Source of the DNA: Pseudoalteromonas sp. 3D05
Lineage (GTDB): Bacteria; Pseudomonadota; Gammaproteobacteria; Enterobacterales; Alteromonadaceae
Length of the DNA stretch: 64,000 nucleotides
Assembly: GCF_002723455.1 (NCBI RefSeq)
Contig: NZ_PDUS01000001.1
Coordinates: 130,991-194,990 of the forward strand
Direction of reading: 5' to 3'
Shown here: positions 18,338 to 27,333 of the stretch, piece by piece
Layout of the letters: every line of letters starts with the position of its first letter
Numbering within the stretch: the first letter of the stretch is position 1
Notes under the pieces: model-generated
Told to the model about the DNA's origin: nothing
The model's database searches: none
Seen by the model: the letters and a program-made list of their open reading frames with translations, nothing else
Made by a program: the position numbers and the translations under genes

Positions 18338-20542
18338 CTAAATGTTGTTCATCAAATAAACGCCTAAACGGCCGTTTAATGAATATGATTGATTTTGATA
18401 TTTAAATGATTTTTTACTTGCAAGCTCAGCCTTGTTGATGACTATCAAATAGTGCTTTTGTGCAATTTCAAGCTCAACAAACACCAACTCATCACGTTGT
18501 GTGTGGTTAAGGTTGGTCACTCTACTTTCAGCGACTAAGGTGTATTCTTTGCTTGGGTTATATTCCCCGTGAGGCTCCAGCACTGAGATAAATTGATGCT
18601 GCTTTTTATCTGATACCCTGCGAATAAAGCCATGTTCATTACGTAAATTAAAGTTAGGATCGTTCGCGCCAACTTGGGTGAATAGGAAGGACTCATCACC
18701 ATTGACCAATGATGTTAAAGTATAAAAACGGCCATTTTCATTCAACCAAGACACCTTTGCCAACCCTTGCTTAGGCGCTGATTGCGCTTTTAGCCAAAGG
18801 TGCTGGTAGCCACTGTTATCTCCTAATGCAGATAACTGCTTGGTATTAGCTTGTAACTCAAAATTGGTATCAATTAGCTGGCCTTTATAGTGTAAAGGTA
18901 AATCCAGCTGATGAGCTTTATCTGCATCGATAGTGAATAAGTCCAGTGCAACGGTACTTTCAAGCTCTTTTAGATTTACTAAAGCAAGGGTGCGCTCTAG
19001 TTCAACCCCTTTATAAGCGGTGCTAATTTCACCACTGGATACTGTGCCGTAATCAGATGTTTCGAAGAAGTTGAGTGAAGGCGCATTTTTATTACCCACC
19101 TTTACATTAGCGTTAAAGTGACTCGTTTCATCAACTACTACAGTATTATGAGCAACCGTTTGCTTTGCGTAGCTATTATTTTCTGGCAGGTATCGGCCAC
19201 CAAACTTAGCTTCTACATTTAAAAACCGAGCCGCACCGTAATCTGAAATTATTTCTTGCCCTTTATCATAAAACTGCCACGTTAATTTATCGAAATGGCC
19301 ATGCCCTAAACCTTGTGCTGCAGGTTTAAATAAAAGAGCTTGATCACCATCAAGTTGGCTGCGCATAATCACCAGCGCCCCTTCTTTGCCATCACTGCCA
19401 TCACCAAATGCCACCGACTTGAATGGGTAAGGCGTTGCTAAACCTTTATCAAGTGCCTGTGCTACCTTTAAGCCATCACCTGATAAAATTATTTGATCTT
19501 GCTGCGCTGCAATGTCTAAATAGCCAGTGTCATTAGTCAGGCTGTAAGCAACCGTGACACCATGAACAAGCTCTACGGTATCTATTCCTTTACTCTTAAT
19601 CGCATCGTTAATTGGGAAAAATAAGCCGTTATAGCTAAGCTGAATCGTGGTATCAATTGCCTTTAGCAATACACCATCACGGTGCTCTGCAATTTTGCGT
19701 TCTGGTTCATTGTGTGTAATCGCTTGCGCAAAAGTCACAAATGGTAACAATGCAAAACGTTGATAGTATGGACCTTCGTTATAGTAACCTTGTGGTGAAA
19801 ACAACATATCGAGCTGCTTTAAAAAACCGCCTTTGCCTGACTTATCTAAATCATACAAGGCTTGCTCAACCCATTCAGGTTCATTCATAACGTAACCTGC
19901 CATACCCACACCAGCCGTAGCCCACGTACCATGGTTATGTACTTTATTAAATGTTGATGGTTGCCCTTGCGATAAGAACAACGCAACAGGGCGAAGTAGC
20001 TTTTGCTCGATCGTATTGCTTTGTTGGTCAGTCAATGCATCATGCACTAAATCATAGGCTTGAATTGTGTACACTAACCACATAGCTTCATTTAAGCTTT
20101 GCCAAAATAGCTTACCTGGGTTTTGTGAGTTCACCTTACGCTGGGGATGAACATCTAAAGTGGGGTACAGTGTGGCATACTCAAGTAGCATATCGCGAAC
20201 GTAGTCAGCGTATTTCTGTTGTTGACTAAGCTGGTAAATAATACCTGCGCGATACATAAGCTGATAATTCTTTTTATGTTGCTCGTGTGTATAACCACCA
20301 CCACCATCTTTAGGCACAGGCACAACAATAGGAAAAGCAATCTCCTTATCTACCAGTGCTTTTAAGCTGTGATAACGCTCACTAAAAGCCCCCTGGGTAT
20401 CAAGTGCACCACGCATTTTCACCACATCTTCTTCAGTTATTACTAAATTAGGGTGAGCTGCTAAAGAGCTCAGCGATGTAATAGCAAGTAACGCAGACAA
20501 TGCACCTGCCTTTAACTTTGTTTGTAAGTTTAATAATGACAT
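18338..20542 (-). CDS. PL17 oligo-alginate lyase
   Basis: Exported protein of 734 residues (signal peptide about 1-29, ending SLSSLAA) with an N-terminal alpha/alpha-toroid and a C-terminal heparinase II/III-like beta-sheet domain. Catalytic features of PL17 are seen: Asn203-His204 in KVHNHGTW, the tyrosine pair at 259-260 in NEGPYYQRF, and HGHFDK at 414-419. The spacing agrees closely with the characterised exolyase Alg17c (N201, H202, Y258). It should release unsaturated uronate monomers from short alginate oligomers, probably in the periplasm. Seventeen bp separate it from the PL6 gene. GGAG lies eight bases before the ATG. Confidence 0.93.
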   Translation of the reverse strand: MSLLNLQTKLKAGALSALLAITSLSSLAAHPNLVITEEDVVKMRGALDTQGAFSERYHSLKALVDKEIAFPIVVPVPKDGGGGYTHEQHKKNYQLMYRAGIIYQLSQQQKYADYVRDMLLEYATLYPTLDVHPQRKVNSQNPGKLFWQSLNEAMWLVYTIQAYDLVHDALTDQQSNTIEQKLLRPVALFLSQGQPSTFNKVHNHGTWATAGVGMAGYVMNEPEWVEQALYDLDKSGKGGFLKQLDMLFSPQGYYNEGPYYQRFALLPFVTFAQAITHNEPERKIAEHRDGVLLKAIDTTIQLSYNGLFFPINDAIKSKGIDTVELVHGVTVAYSLTNDTGYLDIAAQQDQIILSGDGLKVAQALDKGLATPYPFKSVAFGDGSDGKEGALVIMRSQLDGDQALLFKPAAQGLGHGHFDKLTWQFYDKGQEIISDYGAARFLNVEAKFGGRYLPENNSYAKQTVAHNTVVVDETSHFNANVKVGNKNAPSLNFFETSDYGTVSSGEISTAYKGVELERTLALVNLKELESTVALDLFTIDADKAHQLDLPLHYKGQLIDTNFELQANTKQLSALGDNSGYQHLWLKAQSAPKQGLAKVSWLNENGRFYTLTSLVNGDESFLFTQVGANDPNFNLRNEHGFIRRVSDKKQHQFISVLEPHGEYNPSKEYTLVAESRVTNLNHTQRDELVFVELEIAQKHYLIVINKAELASKKSFKYQNQSYSLNGRLGVYLMNNI

Positions 20543-20559
20543 CTACAATACTCCGCGAC

Positions 20560-22815
20560 TTAATTTATTACTTGGTTATTTTTTAAAGTAGCCGTGTGAG
20601 GCCCTGTAACTCTGAGCTCTTTAACACGCGGCTCAGCTGTGCCATCGAAAATATTATTAACAATCGTAGTATTAGGTTCACCCACCGTATGTTCGATAAT
20701 AATAGGTGCCGATTTAACGAAAGTATTGTTATCTATATTTGTAACTTGAACACCATGCAGGTAAACACTTGATTTGCTTTTGTTGCGTTTGCCAAGTCCT
20801 ACATTCAATAGTGTGTTATCAGTCATATTCAAATGAGGGCCAAATGTACTTTCATCACTGCCACCACGATAAAGTTTGATTAAACTGCCACGTATATTAT
20901 TAAAGCGATTAGCACTTAGCGTTACGTAATCGGCGTTATAAATCCCTAAATCTTCGATTTCGCTATCTAATCGCAAAATATCACCAGACACTTTATCAAA
21001 CGTGTTATTTATCATCGTAATTTCATCAGCAAGCGCACCTTTGCCGGTCTTAAAAAAGTCAAAAGTATGGTTGATATCTAAATCGACTAAATGACTATTC
21101 ATCATTACCAGCCGGTAATTCTCAACCATGCCCCATTTTTTCGTTCTCACTACGCTGTTACCAGCAGAGTCTGGGCTGCTTTTGCCTGAAATAAATAAGC
21201 CATCAAGTTTTAAGCTGCCACCATCATGAATTTCAAATAAAGTTGAACGCTCAAACGTCAATGTTGCCTTGCCCTTTTGGCGTGCTTTAATTGTCAGTAC
21301 TTTATCAATCGCAACAAGTTTAGCTACATCGTATTGCCCCGCTGATAGTTCTAGCACATCACCAGACTTAGCCTTTTCAATCGCGTTTAATAATGCGCTG
21401 GCAGAGTTTTTGACAAGGTGTGTTTTACCTGAGTCAAAGGCAATAATAGCAGGTACTTTTTCATACCAATTTACACCCGTTTGCTCTTTAGCCAATACTG
21501 TTAAATTTGCTTTTGCACCTACATTAGACATATTCGATATGGGCAGAAGTAACCCCGCCTTATTTCGCTTAAGTGATACCGACTGCTGCTTTACACCATA
21601 AGCAACTTTGTTAAGCACTTTAGTATTAGCAATATTCCCAGAGAAGGTAATACCGTTTACGTCGTCAAACACAGTAAAAGGTTGTTGGTTACTGTCATTA
21701 ATAATGAGGTTATTCTTCATTACACTGTTGACTGGTACAGCACTGCGCTCAGCATCACTGCCCGCTGCAAGTTGGATATGACGCACATTAACAAATGTAT
21801 TGTGTTCTATGAGTGCATTTTCTACCTGGTGGTAACGATTGATCGATGAGTTAGGCACACCATTCATTACAGTGAAGCCACTACCAAAACGAAAACCCGT
21901 TAACCCCTCAAGGTAGTTGTTACGAATTATTTGGTTTTTATTGATAACTCGAATACCTCCGGTATGGTCAACACCATTACCAAAAAAGATATTTTCTTCA
22001 ATCAAGTTGCCGTTACCATGGCGCATGGTTAACGTACCGCGAGCTTCAAAAAAGACATTATTGCGGACAATATTTTTACCCGATTTAATCGAGATAATTT
22101 CTACTTCACCATTCGTTTGCTCAAAATAGTTATTCTCAACAAGCGTGAATGAATCCGTCAAAGAGTAATGACTTGTACCGATGCGCAGCGTTTCCCCTCC
22201 ATTTGATCCAAATGTCGGGCGATAGCCAAAGTAGTTATGATCAATCTGGTGGTGGTTTTCTTGGCTCTGCTTATTATTCAAACGTACGGCAACCGTAACA
22301 CCTTTATTGCGTTTACCCACTAAATGGTTGTGGTCAAACCGATTGTATTTACCATAAAGTGCAACCCAATAATCTGATTCGCGTTTGTCAGGATTGTTAT
22401 AATTATCAATTACAACTTCTGAAACTCGTGAATGACGAGCTAGCTCATTTTTATTGCGGCGAAACTCAATAACAGCCGAAGTAGGCGTGTAGCCGTTTTT
22501 AAATACCAAACCGCTAGCATGAAGGTATTCCCCAGCAAGGCGAAGGTTAGACTGGCCAGTTAAAAAAACCTTGCCTTTGGTTTGTGCAGTCAACTGAATA
22601 GGAGATGTTTCTGTGCCTTGACCTTGAAACAAAATCTCAAAATCTGTCCAAGTACCATTTTTTAAAATAACTGTATCGCCCGCTTTTAAATCTTGGGCAA
22701 TATCAGTGTAAGCTTGCTTATTATCAACAAAGTAGTCTTTGGCTGTCGTCGCAGTTGAAATACAACCAAGGATAACTAGGCTAAGCTTTATTATAGTTAG
22801 ATTGATCAATCGCAT
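20560..22815 (-). CDS. PL6 alginate lyase (two-domain, chondroitinase-B-like)
   Basis: Secreted or lipid-anchored protein of 751 residues with repeated parallel beta-helix turns (many NN and N-x-I ladders). The catalytic pair of PL6 is visible: Lys244 in SIKSGKN as base and Arg265 in TMRHGNG as acid, 21 residues apart as in AlyGC (K220/R241). The length matches subfamily 1, which carries a second beta-helix domain (here about 440-750). The N-terminus is a signal sequence; LVILGC could be a lipobox (Cys18) although Leu at -2 is not ideal. It would make oligomers or dimers for the PL17 enzyme. First lyase of the operon. Confidence 0.92.
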   Translation of the reverse strand: MRLINLTIIKLSLVILGCISTATTAKDYFVDNKQAYTDIAQDLKAGDTVILKNGTWTDFEILFQGQGTETSPIQLTAQTKGKVFLTGQSNLRLAGEYLHASGLVFKNGYTPTSAVIEFRRNKNELARHSRVSEVVIDNYNNPDKRESDYWVALYGKYNRFDHNHLVGKRNKGVTVAVRLNNKQSQENHHQIDHNYFGYRPTFGSNGGETLRIGTSHYSLTDSFTLVENNYFEQTNGEVEIISIKSGKNIVRNNVFFEARGTLTMRHGNGNLIEENIFFGNGVDHTGGIRVINKNQIIRNNYLEGLTGFRFGSGFTVMNGVPNSSINRYHQVENALIEHNTFVNVRHIQLAAGSDAERSAVPVNSVMKNNLIINDSNQQPFTVFDDVNGITFSGNIANTKVLNKVAYGVKQQSVSLKRNKAGLLLPISNMSNVGAKANLTVLAKEQTGVNWYEKVPAIIAFDSGKTHLVKNSASALLNAIEKAKSGDVLELSAGQYDVAKLVAIDKVLTIKARQKGKATLTFERSTLFEIHDGGSLKLDGLFISGKSSPDSAGNSVVRTKKWGMVENYRLVMMNSHLVDLDINHTFDFFKTGKGALADEITMINNTFDKVSGDILRLDSEIEDLGIYNADYVTLSANRFNNIRGSLIKLYRGGSDESTFGPHLNMTDNTLLNVGLGKRNKSKSSVYLHGVQVTNIDNNTFVKSAPIIIEHTVGEPNTTIVNNIFDGTAEPRVKELRVTGPHTATLKNNQVIN

Positions 22816-22931
22816 AGTTAACTCTTTGACTGGATTGTGTAGTTAACCGATAAAGATAACTCGCTTTCCAGTATTTATAATGTGTGTGTAAAGGTGCTAA
22901 ACATCCTGATTAACACCTAAATTAACTAGAA

Positions 22932-23810
22932 CTATTTATCTAGTGTTTTAAAGTAATCAAAGATTTCAGGTACGTTACCTTGACCCATACCTGCATCAAA
23001 TGCAGCTTGTAAATTAGCTGATGAACCCTCTGCAATCTTAGATTCAGTCCCTAAGTCTGCTACCATCTGTAAAAAGTAGCCTAAGTCTTTGTTAGCATTT
23101 GCAATTGAGAAGCCTAAGTCACTCACGTTATCTACAGCGTAATTTTTACAGAATTGCATAAATGGTGAGTTAGAAGGGCCTGTCGACATAATGTCAAACA
23201 ACTGTTGGCGGTCAACGCCTGCTCGATCAGCTACTGCAAATGCTTGCGACATTGCACACACGGTAGTCATTCCCATAAAATTATTAATTAACTTTGTTGT
23301 ATGACCCGCGCCTAGCTCACCTAAATGAAACACATTTTCGCCTTGTTCTGCTAAAACGGGCTTCACTTTATTGAATGTTTCTGCATCACCAGCAGCCATG
23401 ATATTCAACAAACCATCTTTAGCATGGGCAGGAGTTCGACCTAATGGAGCGTCAACCATACCCACGCCTTTTTTAGCGAGATCAGCGCCAATTTTCTTTG
23501 TTGATGCTGGAATTGATGTACCAAAATCAATAAGTACTGAGCCTGCTTTAAAACCAGCTAGCAACCCATCTTCAGCGTAAACGACTTTTTCGACAATCGT
23601 TGATGTTGTTAAGCACAACATCACAATGTCAGTACAAGCAGCAAGCTCTTTTGCTGTTGCAACTGTTTTCGCACCACGCTCAACACATTTAGCAACAGAC
23701 TCTTTATTAAGGTCCATTACAACTAGGTCGTAGCCTTTATTTTGTAAGTTCTCGACCATATTGCCGCCCATAAGGCCTAGCCCAATGAAACCAATAGTTG
23801 GTTTAGACAT
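22932..23810 (-). CDS. HIBADH-family dehydrogenase, probable DEH reductase
   Basis: Protein of 292 residues of the beta-hydroxyacid dehydrogenase family. The N-terminal Rossmann motif is GFIGLGLMGGNM (residues 8-19), DAPLGR lies in the substrate loop, and the catalytic lysine is in GHTTKLINNFMG. Enzymes of this family reduce DEH to KDG in marine alginate degraders such as Vibrio splendidus, and no other DEH reductase is present in the locus, so that role is the most economical. Tartronate semialdehyde reductase is the main alternative. First gene of the operon, with GGAG before the ATG and operator-like motifs upstream. 116 bp separate it from the PL6 gene. Confidence 0.85.
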   Translation of the reverse strand: MSKPTIGFIGLGLMGGNMVENLQNKGYDLVVMDLNKESVAKCVERGAKTVATAKELAACTDIVMLCLTTSTIVEKVVYAEDGLLAGFKAGSVLIDFGTSIPASTKKIGADLAKKGVGMVDAPLGRTPAHAKDGLLNIMAAGDAETFNKVKPVLAEQGENVFHLGELGAGHTTKLINNFMGMTTVCAMSQAFAVADRAGVDRQQLFDIMSTGPSNSPFMQFCKNYAVDNVSDLGFSIANANKDLGYFLQMVADLGTESKIAEGSSANLQAAFDAGMGQGNVPEIFDYFKTLDK

Positions 23811-24411
23811 GAATAACTCCTAAATTATTGAGCGTTTAATTCAACGCTATTTATCAGCTAAGTATCAGTGACACAGCTTTACTTTATTGAACCTCTGGAG
23901 TTCTACTAAAAATGGTAAAACTCATAAACGTGCCGAGAGGTAAAATACATTGCTCTTAAAAAAATTACCAATCAACTTACAAAAACAGTATTACCCAACG
24001 AACCAATTGTCAACCAATTTGTATATCAATTATATTAACAGGTAATAATAAACTTAAGAAAAGTATTATAATCAAAAATGAAATAACGTATTAAACCCAA
24101 CAAAAAAGACAACAAACCACTGATAATAAATAACAAAATATAAAAACACCGGATAAAGAAGTGGATAAAAGACTAAAAGCAAAGATTGGTAATAACAAAG
24201 TGGGAAAATGGTAATGCAACCAACGGGTAGATCTTGCTTATGCCTAAACTTACCAAGCACATTCTGATCGATAAAATGCTTATTTATAAGCTAAAAGATA
24301 TTAGTAATGTGGCGTTTTGGAGTCTAAAGCTGTGATTGATATTGAAGGCTAATGTATGTTTTTAAAACGAGAGGTTAGATTAATACAGGGAAAAAATGTG
24401 TATTGCCGTGG
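23811..24411. promoter_or_regulatory. Promoter region of the alginate operon
   Basis: A 600-bp very AT-rich region without a convincing gene. TTACCAAT at 23965, two ACCAATT copies at 24002 and 24013, and TTGGTAAT at 24186 repeat the motif found before gntR and the receptor. The first three lie 150-210 bp upstream of the dehydrogenase start, a normal position for operators. A 62-codon minus-strand frame at 24072-24260 is low-complexity, hydrophobic and without coding character. Confidence 0.5.
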
Positions 24412-24428
24412 TTAAACCACGGCTTTTT
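24405..24428. terminator. Hairpin overlapping the trhP stop codon
   Basis: GCCGTGGT/ACCACGGC forms an 8-bp stem with a TAA loop, and the trhP stop codon is part of it. Six T residues follow directly on the plus strand, while on the trhP strand the T-run comes only after about nine bases. It may therefore serve a plus-strand transcript from the left as well as trhP. Confidence 0.55.
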
Positions 24429-25800
24429 TAAACGGGTTGCGGGTGTCTTGATTTTCATCAAGATTGCGCATTAAAATGGCGTGTTCTAAATCAATACTTT
24501 CAGGCAGTGGGATTTTTACAACGTGGCCAGAGCCTTTTGCATCAGTAATTTCCTCGCCTTTTTTGTTTTTCATCGCCTGTAGCGTAAAGTTAAAGTTACC
24601 CAGCGGGGTCATTAATTCCAGTGAGTGGCCCACGCAAAACTTATTTTTTACGTCAATTTCAACTAGCCCATAGTCATCTCGGCCAAGCACTTCACCTACA
24701 AACTGCTGTTTATCAGAGACCGAGTGGCCGTATTCATAGTTTTGGTAGTCTTGATGGGCGTGGCGCTTTAAAAAGCCTTCGGTATAGCCACGATGAGCGA
24801 GGCTCTCAAGAGTTTTAAATAAATCAGCATCAAATGGCTTACCTGCAACGGCGTCATCAATTGCTTTACGATATACCTGCGCAGTGCGGGCTACGTAATA
24901 AAATGACTTAGTACGCCCTTCTATTTTTAAACTATGCACGCCCATTTTTGTTAATTGCTCTACATATTGCACTGCACGCAAGTCTTTTGAATTCATGATG
25001 TATGTACCGTGCTCATCTTCAAACGCCGGCATGTATTCACCTGGGCGGCCTTGTTCTTCAAGCATAAATACATCATTGCTTGGTGCGCCTTCACCCAGTG
25101 TTGGTATTACTGCTTTGGGGTCTATTTTGTGCACCATTTCACCGGTTTCGTTTTCAGTGCCAGGTTTAACGTCGTATTCCCAACGACAGGCATTGGTGCA
25201 AGTGCCTTGGTTCGGATCGCGTTTATTAATGTAACCAGAAAGCAGGCAACGTCCAGAATACGCCATGCATAACGCGCCATGCACAAATACCTCAAGCTCG
25301 GTTTCAGGGCACAGTGTGCGAATTTCGCTTATTTCTTCAAGTGATAATTCTCGCGATAAGATAACGCGTTCAATACCCTGCTTAGCCCAAAATTTTACGC
25401 TAGCGTAATTGACTGCATTGGCTTGCACTGATAAATGAATGGGCATATCAGGCCATTTATCTCGCACTAACATAATTAAGCCCGGATCAGACATGATCAA
25501 GGCATCTGGCCCCATCGCTATAACAGGTTCAATATCACGCAAATACGACTTAACTTTGGCGTTATGCGGCGCAATATTGGATACCACATAAAACTTTTTA
25601 TTTAATGCATGAGCTTCATCAATGCCAACTTTAAGGGTATCAAGGTCAAACTCATTATTACGCACTCGCAGACTATAACGTGGTTGGCCTGCATAAACAG
25701 CATCAGCACCATAGGCAAACGCATAGCGCATATTTTTTAAACTACCAGCTGGTGAGAGTAATTCTGGTACAAACGTATTTGAAGAGGGTATTGACGACAT
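24412..25800 (-). CDS. trhP: Peptidase U32-family tRNA hydroxylation protein TrhP
   Basis: Protein of 462 residues with very strong similarity throughout to E. coli YegQ/TrhP as remembered (ELLSPAGSLKNMRYAFAYG, MSDPGLIMLVRDKWP, LCMAYSGRCLLSGYINKRD, CTNACRWEY). The cysteines in these last blocks fit an iron-sulfur cluster. TrhP works in prephenate-dependent formation of 5-hydroxyuridine at the wobble position of tRNAs. Start 25800 has GGAG five to six bases upstream; the ATG at 25815 has no such site. It is a single gene between the alginate promoter region and a lipoprotein gene on the same strand. Confidence 0.92.
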   Translation of the reverse strand: MSSIPSSNTFVPELLSPAGSLKNMRYAFAYGADAVYAGQPRYSLRVRNNEFDLDTLKVGIDEAHALNKKFYVVSNIAPHNAKVKSYLRDIEPVIAMGPDALIMSDPGLIMLVRDKWPDMPIHLSVQANAVNYASVKFWAKQGIERVILSRELSLEEISEIRTLCPETELEVFVHGALCMAYSGRCLLSGYINKRDPNQGTCTNACRWEYDVKPGTENETGEMVHKIDPKAVIPTLGEGAPSNDVFMLEEQGRPGEYMPAFEDEHGTYIMNSKDLRAVQYVEQLTKMGVHSLKIEGRTKSFYYVARTAQVYRKAIDDAVAGKPFDADLFKTLESLAHRGYTEGFLKRHAHQDYQNYEYGHSVSDKQQFVGEVLGRDDYGLVEIDVKNKFCVGHSLELMTPLGNFNFTLQAMKNKKGEEITDAKGSGHVVKIPLPESIDLEHAILMRNLDENQDTRNPFKKAVV

Positions 25801-25918
25801 GTGCGCTCCATACATCGAACTGGGGTCAAGCCAGTTGCATGAAAAATTAAATAGAGCGCGATAGTATAAATAGCTAATAAAAAGGAATGTTGATCCTGAT
25901 CACAAAATCTCAATAGAG

Positions 25919-26515
25919 CTATTCATTGCCTGTAATTAATAGCTCAGTTGTCTCAATGATAATTTGCTTATCATCAACCATAAACTCAATATAAAATAGA
26001 TGACTACTTTCAACCTCTGGGGCTTGATTTAATATTAAAGAAAAATATCGCGGCGCGCTGATAGGTAAGTCACCCTGTAGCTGTTTCAGTGTGAGTGATT
26101 CGCCATAGTCAAAATCCCCCGTATCAATACTCTGAACTGAAAACACCTCATTAAGGCTCGTTCCGGCGGTTAGCTTTGAATTGTAGTCAGCCGTAGAATA
26201 AATATTAAACTCAGAGAGTGTATTGATTGAGCCTAAAATAACCGGCAGTCCAACACAGTCGGTACTGTATTTTTTATTTGGATCAAATTCATTGCCCGGC
26301 GCAAAAACAGCCTCGCCACTTGACTCAAAGTTAAACACTAGATCATTAAACACCACGGCTGTGTTAACTTGAGACACGTTGCCGTCTACTGATAAATCGA
26401 TTGCGTTAACATCCACACCAATTGCTGTTGGCGGACACGGTAACCCCCCTTCCTTATCTGAACCGCACGCGCTTAAAAATGCACCCAACATACAGATAAA
26501 CATAAACTTTTTCAT
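25919..26515 (-). CDS. Putative lipoprotein of unknown function
   Basis: Protein of 198 residues with a short signal peptide ending in the lipobox LSAC (Cys17), so it should be lipid-anchored. The mature part is acidic and rich in beta-prone stretches (VFNDLVFNFESSGEAVF, IIIETTELLI). No family was recognised. It has its own ATG after a purine-rich leader and is separated by about 100 bp from trhP downstream and by 230 bp from ndk, which is divergent. A role cannot be given. Confidence 0.75.
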   Translation of the reverse strand: MKKFMFICMLGAFLSACGSDKEGGLPCPPTAIGVDVNAIDLSVDGNVSQVNTAVVFNDLVFNFESSGEAVFAPGNEFDPNKKYSTDCVGLPVILGSINTLSEFNIYSTADYNSKLTAGTSLNEVFSVQSIDTGDFDYGESLTLKQLQGDLPISAPRYFSLILNQAPEVESSHLFYIEFMVDDKQIIIETTELLITGNE

Positions 26516-26688
26516 ACTTTTTAAATCCCTTTAATGTGAACTAACAACGTTAGTCAAGTTTTGTGGAAAATACAACAATCGTTTTTGGGAACACATTACC
26601 GAGCAGGTTTTTGTGGGTATTTTATTCTTTCATTAAATTGCCACATAGACCCTATTTAATAAAATTAGGCATTTTGCTATAAAACGCG

Positions 26689-26694
26689 TATAAT
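26689..26694 (+). promoter_or_regulatory. -10 element of ndk promoter
   Basis: TATAAT stands 52 bases before the ndk start. TTAGGC, 18 bases upstream, would be a poor -35 element. A perfect -10 in an otherwise genefree gap makes this the likely sigma-70 promoter. Confidence 0.55.
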
Positions 26695-26745
26695 TCGCGC
26701 CCGTTAATATTCACACTTTTACTTAAAAATTATTGGAGCATAAAG

Positions 26746-27177
26746 ATGGCTTTAGAGCGTACTTTCTCAATCGTAAAACCTGATGCAGTAGCTAAAAACC
26801 ACATTGGCGCTATCTACAACCGTTTCGAAACTGCTGGCCTTAAAATCGTTGCAGCTAAAATGGTTCACCTTTCACAAGAGAAAGCTGAAGGTTTCTATGC
26901 TGAGCACAGCGAGCGTCCTTTCTTTGGTGCTTTAGTTTCTTTCATGACGTCTGGCCCAGTAATGGTTACCGTTCTTGAAGGCGAAAACGCTGTTCTTAAA
27001 AACCGCGAAATCATGGGTGCAACTAACCCAGCTGAAGCGCTAGCAGGTACTTTACGTGCAGACTACGCTGACAGCATCGACGAAAACGCTGTTCACGGTT
27101 CTGACGCTGTTGAATCTGCTGCTCGCGAAATCGCTTACTTCTTCGCAGATGAAGAGCTTTGCCCACGTACTCGTTAA
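26746..27177 (+). CDS. ndk: Nucleoside diphosphate kinase
   Basis: Enzyme of 143 residues, the usual length. The phosphorylated histidine is His117 in ENAVHGSDA; the N-terminal [10 protein letters not shown] and the Kpn-like [10 protein letters not shown] are intact. It transfers gamma phosphate between NTPs and NDPs via phospho-histidine. GGAG lies before the ATG. Codon use is strongly biased (CGT, GCT, AAC), as for a highly expressed gene. It precedes rlmN as in many gammaproteobacteria, but a strong terminator separates the two. Confidence 0.97.
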   Translation: MALERTFSIVKPDAVAKNHIGAIYNRFETAGLKIVAAKMVHLSQEKAEGFYAEHSERPFFGALVSFMTSGPVMVTVLEGENAVLKNREIMGATNPAEALAGTLRADYADSIDENAVHGSDAVESAAREIAYFFADEELCPRTR

Positions 27178-27198
27178 TTCGAACGCGCTGAGCAAAAC

Positions 27199-27224
27199 AA
27201 AAAGGGCTTTCGGGCCCTTTTTTA
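27199..27224 (+). terminator. Intrinsic terminator after ndk
   Basis: AAAGGGC/GCCCTTT forms a 7-bp stem around TTTCGG, extended by A-T pairs and followed by a T-run, 20 bp after the ndk stop. Confidence 0.9.
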
Positions 27225-27333
27225 GTGATTAGCTAAGCAATGAAAGATGTTTAGCTAATGACTAAACTGGTCGAATTGTGTACAATTCACCCCCGTAAAT
27301 TTTATCACCACCGTCACTGATTGAGGTTGTTTC

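Noticed and set aside
24072..24260. A 62-codon minus-strand frame in the alginate promoter region
   Set aside because: Almost only Phe, Leu, Tyr and Val from AT-rich DNA, overlaps proposed operators and has no ribosome-binding site.
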